Source: an uncultured bacterium
Lineage (GTDB): Bacteria; Bacillota; Clostridia; Oscillospirales; Butyricicoccaceae
Direction of reading: 5' to 3'
Length of the DNA stretch: 8,363 nt
Assembly: GCA_905215125.1 (NCBI GenBank)
Contig: CAJMOV010000074.1
Location: forward strand, 1 to 8,363
Shown here: piece after piece, positions 1 to 5,546 of the stretch
Numbering within the stretch: the stretch's first letter is position 1
Layout of the letters: each line of letters begins with the position of its first letter
Position numbers and translations under genes: made by a program
Notes under the pieces: model-generated
What the model was told of the DNA's origin: nothing
The model's database searches: none
The model's input: the letters and a program-made list of their open reading frames with translations, nothing else

Positions 1-97
1 GCTGGAGACGGGCGCCGTGACCTTTTCAAAGGCTTACGGACTGCTGGGAAGGACAGAAAACGCAGACAAGCTCATCGAGAATATTACGGAGGAATAA
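1..97 (+). CDS. C-terminal end of an upstream cobalamin-operon gene (partial, possibly CbiD)
   Basis: An open frame runs in from the left edge, with codons beginning at base 2, and ends at the TAA at 95-97, giving the last 31 residues of a protein. The visible tail contains a short strand-like stretch followed by GLLGRTENADKLI and an acidic end. It lies 3 bases before cbiF, and the cbiF ribosome binding site (GGAGG, 88-92) sits inside its last codons, so it is almost certainly co-transcribed with the cobalamin genes. The tail does not resemble the usual ends of CbiL, CbiC or CbiA as I remember them. It is compatible with the end of CbiD, the cobalt-precorrin-5B C1-methyltransferase, which acts directly after CbiG. 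That identity is a guess from a very short piece; the presence of a gene end is firmer. Confidence 0.6.
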   Translation, partial: LETGAVTFSKAYGLLGRTENADKLIENITEE

Positions 98-100
98 TTT

Positions 101-856
101 ATGGTACATTTTGTTGGTGCGGGCAGCGGCGCTGCCGATCTGATTACCGTGCGCGGCGCACGCCTTTTGAAAGAAGCCGACGTCATCATTTACGCCGGCT
201 CGCTGGTCAACCCCGATGTTTTGCAGTACGCAGAAGCAGGGTGTGCAATTTACAACAGCGCCACCATGACCCTGGAAGAGGTCCTGCATGTGATTCGGGA
301 AGCGGAAGCGGCGGGCAAGACCACCGTCCGCCTGCATACCGGTGATTCCAGTATTTACGGTGCTGTCCGCGAGCAGTTTGACGAGCTGGAAGCGCTGGGG
401 ATCGAATATGATGTCTGCCCGGGCGTATCCGCCTTTTGCGGGGCGGCAGCCGCGCTGCGCGCCGAGTATACCCTGCCCGACGTCAGCCAGACGGTCATCA
501 TCACCCGGACTGCCGGACGCACCGCCGTTCCCGAACGGGAATCCATCCAGGCGCTGGCGGCGCACCAGTCCACCATGGTGCTGTTCCTGAGCACAGGCCT
601 TACCGACAAGCTCCAGGCCGAGCTGCTAGAGGGCGGCTACCCAGGCGCTACGCCGGCGGCGGTCGTCTATAAAGCCACCTGGCCTGATGAAAAAATCTTC
701 CGCTGTACGGTGGATACGCTGCATAAAACGGTCTCTGAAAATGGCCTGACCAGAACTGCGCTTATCATCGTCGGCGGCTGCATGGGTGAAGGATACGGCC
801 GATCCAAGCTGTACGATCCCGCATTTACCACCATCTTCCGGGAGGCAAGCAGATGA
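101..856 (+). CDS. cbiF: CbiF, cobalt-precorrin-4 C11-methyltransferase
   Basis: This 251-residue cytosolic enzyme transfers a methyl group from S-adenosylmethionine to C-11 of cobalt-precorrin-4, giving cobalt-precorrin-5A. The tetrapyrrole methylase fold is clear: a glycine-rich N-terminal loop VGAGSG (residues 5-10) followed by ADLITVRGA; YAGSLV (31-36), which is typical of CbiF/CobM; HTGDSSIYGA (79-88), part of the SAM-binding region; PGVSAFCGAAAAL (107-119); and TRTAGRT (135-141), another CbiF hallmark. Length agrees with the family (about 250-260). The ATG at 101 is preceded by GGAGG at 88-92 with 8 bases between, and the glycine-rich loop begins at residue 5, so this start fits. The last base of the gene lies in an ATGA overlap with cbiG, whose product uses the product of this enzyme. 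The aerobic homologue CobM is very similar; the cbiG neighbour favours the anaerobic CbiF name. Confidence 0.96.
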   Translation: MVHFVGAGSGAADLITVRGARLLKEADVIIYAGSLVNPDVLQYAEAGCAIYNSATMTLEEVLHVIREAEAAGKTTVRLHTGDSSIYGAVREQFDELEALGIEYDVCPGVSAFCGAAAALRAEYTLPDVSQTVIITRTAGRTAVPERESIQALAAHQSTMVLFLSTGLTDKLQAELLEGGYPGATPAAVVYKATWPDEKIFRCTVDTLHKTVSENGLTRTALIIVGGCMGEGYGRSKLYDPAFTTIFREASR

Positions 857-1872
857 AAGCGGCCGTGTTTGCCTTCAGCCGGCAGGGGTGTAAAACCGCT
901 CGCCGCGCGATAGAATGTCTGCCGCGCGGCGAGATAAGGGCCTTTGCCACGGCGCGCTTTGAGGAACCGGGGTTTTCACCCATCGGACGTCCCAGCAAAG
1001 CCTTTTACGGCCCTATTTTTGAATGGGCCGACGCCATGATTTTCGTCGGATCCGTCGGCATTGCCGTGCGGGAGATCGCGCCTTTTGTAAAAGACAAACG
1101 CACCGATCCAGCGGTTATTTCCATGGACGAGCTGGGAACCTTTGTCATCCCCCTGCTGTCCGGCCATATCGGCGGGGCCAATCAGCTTGCCCTTGAGCTG
1201 GCGCGGGAGCTCGGGGCCACGCCGGTCATCACCACAGCCACCGATATCAACGGAAAATTCTCTGTGGACGCCTGGGCGGCCCGCCATAACCTGGCCATTA
1301 CCAGCATGGCTGAAGCGAAAGCCGTGTCCGCCGCCATTTTGGAGCGACCCGTCCCCCTTGTGTCCCGCTTTCCCATCGCAACTGGCCTGCCGGCCGGCGT
1401 CGTTGCCGGAGAGCAGGGAGAAATTGGAATCTGCATTTCGCACCTGCGGGAAAAGCCCTTTGTCCACACTCTGCTGCTGGTGCCGCCGGTGCTGCACCTT
1501 GGCATTGGCTGCCGGCGCGGTACCCCGACGGAAGCGTTTCGGGAGGCGGTGGATCGGGTGCTCGACGAGCACAGCATCCATCCAAAGGCCATCCGGCAGG
1601 CGGCTTCCATTGACATTAAGTCCAATGAAGAAGGGCTATTGGCTTTTTGCCATGAGCGGGCCTTTCCCATTGCTTTTTATACGGCGGAGCAGCTGCGGGC
1701 CGTCCCCGGAGCGTTTACGCCGTCCCCGTGTGCGCTCAAGCACACAGGAGTAGACAACGTTTGCGAGCGCTCGTCTATGATAGGCGCGGAAAGGCTGCTG
1801 GTAAAAAAGACCGTTCACAACGGCGTCACCGTTGCGGTCGCCATGACAAGCTGGGAGGTGCGTTTTGAGTAA
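853..1872 (+). CDS. cbiG: CbiG, cobalt-precorrin-5A hydrolase
   Basis: CbiG opens the ring-A delta-lactone of cobalt-precorrin-5A and expels the C-20 carbon with its methyl group as acetaldehyde, giving cobalt-precorrin-5B. It belongs only to the anaerobic pathway. The 339-residue protein shows the expected parts: an N-terminal domain with FVGSVGIAVREIAPFVKDK (residues 64-82), LLSGHIGGAN (101-110) and TTATD (127-131); a variable middle linker (about 145-210); and a C-terminal domain with GIGCRRGT (217-224), an FTPSP stretch (288-292) and GVDNVCERSS (299-308), ending in a gene-typical GVTVAVA strand. The start overlaps the cbiF stop as ATGA and has GGGAGG at 840-845, pointing to translational coupling. 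A perfect GC-rich inverted repeat lies about 45 bases into the gene. Its end overlaps cbiH by 8 bases. Confidence 0.96.
   Translation: MKAAVFAFSRQGCKTARRAIECLPRGEIRAFATARFEEPGFSPIGRPSKAFYGPIFEWADAMIFVGSVGIAVREIAPFVKDKRTDPAVISMDELGTFVIPLLSGHIGGANQLALELARELGATPVITTATDINGKFSVDAWAARHNLAITSMAEAKAVSAAILERPVPLVSRFPIATGLPAGVVAGEQGEIGICISHLREKPFVHTLLLVPPVLHLGIGCRRGTPTEAFREAVDRVLDEHSIHPKAIRQAASIDIKSNEEGLLAFCHERAFPIAFYTAEQLRAVPGAFTPSPCALKHTGVDNVCERSSMIGAERLLVKKTVHNGVTVAVAMTSWEVRFE
899..933 (+). repeat. Perfect 11-bp inverted repeat (hairpin) early in cbiG
   Basis: The left arm CTCGCCGCGCG (899-909) and right arm CGCGCGGCGAG (923-933) are exact reverse complements separated by 13 bases. Ten of the eleven pairs are G-C, so the RNA hairpin should be very stable. 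It occupies roughly codons 16-27 of cbiG. The pairing is seen directly; a role is unknown, and GC-rich coding sequence can produce such arms by chance. Confidence 0.6.
1853..1867 (+). promoter_or_regulatory. Ribosome binding site deciding the TTG start of cbiH
   Basis: GGGAGGTG at 1853-1860 lies inside the last codons of cbiG and is followed, 6 bases after its GGAGG core, by TTG at 1865-1867. This is the only start that keeps the VGIGPGD SAM-binding loop of CbiH: the next in-frame ATG is at residue 17, beyond that loop. The GTG at 1858-1860 is in the cbiG frame. The site supports a TTG initiation codon coupled to the end of cbiG translation. Confidence 0.8.
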
Positions 1873-2599
1873 GCTGAGCATTGTGGGCATCGGCCCCGGG
1901 GATTACGATAATATGACCATTCGGGCAGATCGCGTCCTTCAGGGCTGCGACACCATTATCGGTTATACCGTCTATGTGGATTTGATTAGGAATCGCTACC
2001 CTGAAAAGGAGTTTATGACGACCCCCATGACACGGGAGGTGGAGCGCTGCCGAATGGCACTGGAGGCTGCGCGGGAAGGCAAAAGCGTAGCGATGGTCTG
2101 CTCTGGCGACAGCGGGATCTATGGAATGGCAGCCCTGATTTATGAGCTGCGGGGCGAAAGCGAGGAGCCGGCCGTGGAAGTCGTCCCCGGTCTGACTGCT
2201 GCCTGTAGCGGCGCCGCTTTGCTGGGCGCGCCGCTGACCCATGATTTTGCCGTGATCAGCCTGAGCGATCGCCTGATCCCCTGGGAAAGGATCGAAGCCC
2301 GACTGAACGCCGCGGCAGCCGCCGACCTTGTCATCGTCTTGTATAACCCGGTAAGCAGCGGCCGGCCCGACCATCTCAAGCGCGCCTGTGAAATCCTGCT
2401 GAAAACGCTGGGAGAGGAGCATCCCTGCGGCGTGGTCCGGAACATCGGGCGGGAGGGGGAAAATGTCCGTATCCTATCCCTTGCCCAGTTGAAAGAGGAT
2501 CGGCGGGCGGATATGTTCAGCACCGTATTCATCGGTAACAGCACGACTACCGTGATTGGGGGCAAAATGGTGACGCCCAGAGGATACCGGAATGTATAA
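1865..2599 (+). CDS. cbiH: CbiH, cobalt-factor III / precorrin-3B C17-methyltransferase
   Basis: CbiH methylates C-17 of the cobalt-factor III macrocycle with S-adenosylmethionine and at the same time contracts the ring, giving cobalt-precorrin-4, the substrate of CbiF. The 244-residue protein is a full-length tetrapyrrole methylase: VGIGPGD (residues 7-13), CSGDSGIYGMA (79-89), PGLTAACSGAALLGAPLTHDF (108-128), ISLSDRLIPWE (131-141), LYNPVSSGRPDH (159-170) and GNSTT (224-228). The LSDRLIPWE and YNP...R stretches are typical of CbiH/CobJ rather than other methylases. The start is a TTG (see the separate binding-site entry) overlapping cbiG by 8 bases. The end overlaps the next gene by 8 bases. 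The aerobic homologue CobJ has the same signature; the anaerobic assignment comes from the neighbours. Confidence 0.96.
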   Translation: MSKLSIVGIGPGDYDNMTIRADRVLQGCDTIIGYTVYVDLIRNRYPEKEFMTTPMTREVERCRMALEAAREGKSVAMVCSGDSGIYGMAALIYELRGESEEPAVEVVPGLTAACSGAALLGAPLTHDFAVISLSDRLIPWERIEARLNAAAAADLVIVLYNPVSSGRPDHLKRACEILLKTLGEEHPCGVVRNIGREGENVRILSLAQLKEDRRADMFSTVFIGNSTTTVIGGKMVTPRGYRNV

Positions 2600-4574
2600 G
2601 ATCTGCGTGTTCGCAGGTACCGCCGAAGGCCGCGAGCTGGTGGAGTTCCTCTCCGAGCAGCCCGTTCAGGTGACTGCCTGCGTCGCCACGGATTACGGCG
2701 AGACCCTGCTTCCAAGGGCGCAGAACCTGAGGATTTCCTCCGGGCGGCTGCGCCCGGAGGAAATACAGGCGATGATGCAGGCCGAGCGGTTTGATTTGGT
2801 GGTGGACGCCACCCATCCCTACGCCGCCGCCGTCACCGAAAACGTCGCTGGTGCCTGCGCTGCCACCGGGACGGAGTACCTTCGCCTGCTGCGGGCGGCA
2901 AGCGCCGCGCCGGGAGAGACCGTTTTTGTCTCAGACGCTGCGGAGGCTGCGGCCTATTTAAGCGCCGGGCAGGGGAACATCCTGCTGACCACAGGCAGCA
3001 AGGAATTGGAGCGGTATGCGGCCATCCGGGGCTTTCGTGAACGGGTGTATGCCCGTGTCCTGCCCATGGAGGAGTCCTTGCAGCTTTGTCGAGCGGTCGG
3101 GCTTGCGCCGTCCCACATCCTGGCCATGCAGGGGCCGTTTTCTGCGGAAATGAACGCGGCCATGCTCCGCGCCGTGTCGGCAAAATATATGGTGACAAAG
3201 GACAGCGGCAGCCTTGGCGGATTTGATGAAAAAGCCGCCGCCGCCCACAAGGCCGGCGCTGCGCTGGTGGTTATCGGCCGCCCCGTACAGCGGCCGGGGA
3301 AAAGCCTTTCAGAGACGCTGGACATTCTGTGCGCACGGTTTGGCCTGCTCTATCAGCCGCGGGTCAGCGTGGTCGGAATCGGCCCCGGGGCTGATTCGGC
3401 CATGACGGGCGAGGTCCATTCGGCCATTGAAAAAGCCGACTGCCTGATTGGGGCGAAGCGGATGGCGGGGGCAGCGCGCCCGGGACAGGCTGTTTTTGAA
3501 GCCGTTTCCCCTGACGCCATTGCGGAATATATTGCCGCCCATAAGGAGTACCGCAGCTTTGCCGTGGCCATGTCCGGCGACGTGGGCTTTTTCAGCGGGG
3601 CAAGGAAGCTGCTGCCAAAGCTCAAAGGCTATAAGGTCAGCGTGCTTCCGGGATTAAGCTCTATGGCCGTCCTCTGCGCCCGACTGGGGATTTGCTACGA
3701 GGACGCCGTGCCTGTCAGCGTGCATGGCCGCGAGCGTAATATTGCTCAGGATGTCCGGGCAAACGCCAAGGTCTTTGCGCTGGTGGGCGGCGAAAACGGC
3801 ATGGCCCGTCTCTGCCGTACCCTGACGGAGTCCGGGCTGGGGCATGTACAGGTCAGCGTCGGAGAAAGGCTGAGCTATCCCGATGAAAAGATCACGACAG
3901 GCACTGCAGCCGAACTGACAGAGCGGCGGTTTGAAGCCTTGAGCGCAGCGATAATCGAAAACAGCCATGCAAGCCGTGTTGTCGTCCACGGTCTGCCCGA
4001 CGCCGCCTTTCAAAGGGGCGGGGACGGCGACGTTGTGCCCATGACCAAAAGCGAGGTGCGATCGGTCTGCCTTTCCAAGCTGCAGCTGACATCCGACGCC
4101 GTCTGCTGGGACATCGGCGCCGGCACGGGATCGGTCGCAGTCGAAATGGCCTTGCAGGCCCGGCAGGGGGAAGTGTACGCCGTTGAGCAAAGGGCCGACG
4201 CCATCAGCCTGCTGGAAGAAAACAAAGCCAGGTTTGGCGCCGGCAACCTGACGGTGGTTGCCGGCCGTGCGCCCGAAGCCTGCCGCAGCCTTCCCGTGCC
4301 CACCCATGCCTTTATCGGCGGCAGCTGCGGGGGCATGAAAGAAATCATCGCCCTGCTTCTGGAGAAAAACCCCTGCGTCCGTATTGTTGCGACGGCTATC
4401 GCGCTGGAAACTGTATCTGAGCTTACAGCCTGCATCAACGCTTTCGCCTTTGCAGAGCATGAGGTGATTTCACTGGCGGTGACCCGGGGACGGGCCGCCG
4501 GGAGCTACCACCTGATGACTGCGCAAAACCCTATTTATATCTTCACCCTGCAGGCAAAAGGGGAGAAAGGATGA
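2592..4574 (+). CDS. cbiJ-cbiE-cbiT: CbiJ-CbiE-CbiT fusion: cobalt-precorrin-6A reductase / C5-methyltransferase / C15-methyltransferase (decarboxylating)
   Basis: This 660-residue protein joins three enzymes usually encoded singly or as a CbiE-CbiT pair. Residues 1 to about 252 are CbiJ, which reduces cobalt-precorrin-6A to 6B: FAGTAEGREL (7-16), DATHPYA (72-78), TTGSKEL (133-139), KDSGSLGGFDEK (203-214), VVIGRP (226-231). Residues about 257-470 are CbiE, the C-5 methylase with a tetrapyrrole methylase fold: VGIGPG (261-266), SGDVGFFSGA (328-337), LPGLSS (352-357), ending in GLPD (467-470). Residues about 475-655 are CbiT, the C-15 methylase that also decarboxylates the C-12 acetate: PMTKSEVR (483-490), class I SAM-binding loop DIGAGTGSVAVE (507-518), FIGGSCGG (574-581) and QNPIYIF (645-651). 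All three domains look complete. The linkers are very short (a few residues each). The ATG has AGAGGA at 2579-2584 and overlaps cbiH by 8 bases; the TGA overlaps cbiB as ATGA. No frameshift or stop separates the domains. Confidence 0.95.
   Translation: MYKICVFAGTAEGRELVEFLSEQPVQVTACVATDYGETLLPRAQNLRISSGRLRPEEIQAMMQAERFDLVVDATHPYAAAVTENVAGACAATGTEYLRLLRAASAAPGETVFVSDAAEAAAYLSAGQGNILLTTGSKELERYAAIRGFRERVYARVLPMEESLQLCRAVGLAPSHILAMQGPFSAEMNAAMLRAVSAKYMVTKDSGSLGGFDEKAAAAHKAGAALVVIGRPVQRPGKSLSETLDILCARFGLLYQPRVSVVGIGPGADSAMTGEVHSAIEKADCLIGAKRMAGAARPGQAVFEAVSPDAIAEYIAAHKEYRSFAVAMSGDVGFFSGARKLLPKLKGYKVSVLPGLSSMAVLCARLGICYEDAVPVSVHGRERNIAQDVRANAKVFALVGGENGMARLCRTLTESGLGHVQVSVGERLSYPDEKITTGTAAELTERRFEALSAAIIENSHASRVVVHGLPDAAFQRGGDGDVVPMTKSEVRSVCLSKLQLTSDAVCWDIGAGTGSVAVEMALQARQGEVYAVEQRADAISLLEENKARFGAGNLTVVAGRAPEACRSLPVPTHAFIGGSCGGMKEIIALLLEKNPCVRIVATAIALETVSELTACINAFAFAEHEVISLAVTRGRAAGSYHLMTAQNPIYIFTLQAKGEKG
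2733..2764 (+). repeat. Perfect 14-bp inverted repeat (hairpin, 4-base loop) inside the cbiJ domain
   Basis: ATTTCCTCCGGGCG (2733-2746) and CGCCCGGAGGAAAT (2751-2764) are exact reverse complements around the loop GCTG. The element encodes about residues 48-58 of the CbiJ domain. The right arm holds GGAGG (2756-2760), followed 11 bases later by two consecutive in-frame ATG codons (2772-2777, residues 61-62). The left arm holds the complementary CCTCC, so folding would hide this internal ribosome-binding-like site. There is no T-run after it, so it is not a standard terminator. The function is not known. Confidence 0.75.
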
Positions 4575-5533
4575 AGTGGTCTTTGCTTGCGCTGCTTATC
4601 GGCTTCTGCATTGATTTGCTGGTGGGAGACCCCAGACGTATCCCGCACCCTGTCGTCGGTATCGGCAGGCAGATCGCCTTTTGGGAAAAAGGGCTGCGCC
4701 GCCTGCTTCCCAAAACGGCTGCGGGGGAAACCCTTGCAGGGGGAATCCTATGGGTGCTGGTCGTGAGCGTATCCACCGTCATTCCCGCCCTGGTCTTATG
4801 GCTGTGCCTCCGGGTCAGCCCATGGCTGCGCCTGGCGGCTGAAGGCGTCATGTGCTGGCAGATACTGGCGACAAAATCCCTTCGGGACGAGAGCATGCGG
4901 GTCTATTACGCCTTGCAGGCCGGCGATCTGACCAAGGCCCGCGAGGCGGTCTCTATGATTGTCGGCCGGGATACCCAGCGCCTGGACGGAGTGGGAATCA
5001 CCCGCGCCGCGGTGGAAACGGTGGCGGAAAACACCTCAGACGGCGTCGTGGCCCCCATGCTATTTGCGGCGCTGGGCGGAGCGCCGCTTGGGTTTTTTTA
5101 CAAGGCCGTCAACACCATGGACTCCATGCTGGGTTATACCGACCCACCATATAAGAATATCGGCCTGATCCCGGCAAAAATGGACGACGCTGTCAATTTT
5201 CTGCCGGCCCGGATTTCCGCACTTTTGATGTTGGCGGCCGGCGTCCTTTTGAGGCTGGACGTAAAAAACGGCTGGAAGATTTTTCGGCGTGACCGGCACA
5301 GGCACGCAAGTCCCAATTCCGCCCAGACCGAGTCGGTGTGCGCCGGACTTTTGGGCGTGCAGCTGGCGGGGGACGCCTGGTATCACGGGCGTCTGCACCG
5401 GAAGGACTTCATCGGGGATCCCAAGCGCCCGGTGGAAAGCGAGGATATCCCCCGCGCCTGCCGGCTGCTCTATGTGACGGCTGCTTTGGCGCTCGCTTTA
5501 TGCTGCGGCGTGAAAATCCTTATTTTGCTGTGA
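4571..5533 (+). CDS. cbiB: CbiB, adenosylcobinamide-phosphate synthase
   Basis: CbiB is an integral membrane protein that joins (R)-1-amino-2-propanol O-2-phosphate to the ring-D propionate of adenosylcobyric acid, making adenosylcobinamide phosphate. The 320-residue protein has the family's opening DLLVGDPRRIPHPV (residues 15-28), then SLRDES (103-108), AREAVSMIVGRDT (123-135), RAAVETVAENTSDGVVAP (145-162), YKAVNTMDSMLGY (177-189), DDAVNFLPAR (205-214) and RDRHRHASPNSAQTESVCAG (240-259). Hydrophobic segments near 3-19, 53-80, 157-176, 212-228 and 299-320 fit a polytopic protein. The start overlaps the preceding stop (ATGA) and has GGGGAG at 4560-4565. It is followed 13 bases later by cobD, whose product supplies the aminopropanol phosphate used here. 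Confidence 0.96.
   Translation: MKWSLLALLIGFCIDLLVGDPRRIPHPVVGIGRQIAFWEKGLRRLLPKTAAGETLAGGILWVLVVSVSTVIPALVLWLCLRVSPWLRLAAEGVMCWQILATKSLRDESMRVYYALQAGDLTKAREAVSMIVGRDTQRLDGVGITRAAVETVAENTSDGVVAPMLFAALGGAPLGFFYKAVNTMDSMLGYTDPPYKNIGLIPAKMDDAVNFLPARISALLMLAAGVLLRLDVKNGWKIFRRDRHRHASPNSAQTESVCAGLLGVQLAGDAWYHGRLHRKDFIGDPKRPVESEDIPRACRLLYVTAALALALCCGVKILILL
5066..5099 (+). terminator. Terminator-like hairpin with T-run inside cbiB (weak)
   Basis: GCGGCGCT (5066-5073) pairs exactly with AGCGCCGC (5080-5087) around a 6-base loop, and a run of seven T follows at 5093-5099. The five bases between the stem and the T-run make it a poor match to a standard intrinsic terminator, and ribosomes translating cbiB would normally mask it. 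It encodes a conserved GGAP...FFYK stretch of CbiB, so the sequence may be set by the protein alone. Confidence 0.25.
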
Positions 5534-5546
5534 GGGGAGGAGCAAT

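Noticed and set aside
26..565. A 179-codon minus-strand open frame opposite cbiF
   Set aside because: It opposes a clear cbiF gene and has a low-complexity composition typical of antisense reading of G+C-rich genes.
2207..2235. 12-base palindrome AGCGGCGCCGCT with a further copy of its half-site 10 bases on
   Set aside because: It encodes the conserved SGAALLGAPLT stretch of CbiH; alanine and glycine codons readily create such GC palindromes.
1826..2422. A 198-codon minus-strand open frame opposite cbiG and cbiH
   Set aside because: It is a mirror of the cbiH codon pattern with no domain or ribosome binding site worth noting.
1878..3387. Near-identical short sequence in cbiH and the CbiE domain around the VGIGPG codons
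   Set aside because: The shared run encodes the common SAM-binding loop of two members of the same methylase family. It reflects paralogy and not a mobile or recombination repeat.
4239..4265. Perfect 10-bp inverted repeat (GCCGGCAACC / GGTTGCCGGC, 7-base loop) in the CbiT domain
   Set aside because: The arms are real, but a repeat this short with a loop of this size is near what chance gives in 8 kb of G+C-rich sequence, and nothing around it suggests a role.
3654..4460. A 268-codon open frame on the minus strand
   Set aside because: It lies wholly inside the CbiE and CbiT coding region, has no recognisable motif, and long antisense frames are expected in G+C-rich genes. The plus-strand domains are unambiguous.
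4679..4715. 9-bp inverted repeat TTTTGGGAA / TTCCCAAAA with a 19-base loop in cbiB
   Set aside because: Arms of 9 bases with loops up to 20 are expected by chance about once in a window of this length.
5534..5546. The 13-base gap between cbiB and cobD as a possible promoter or terminator site
   Set aside because: It is filled by the cobD ribosome binding site and is too short for a promoter or terminator of its own.
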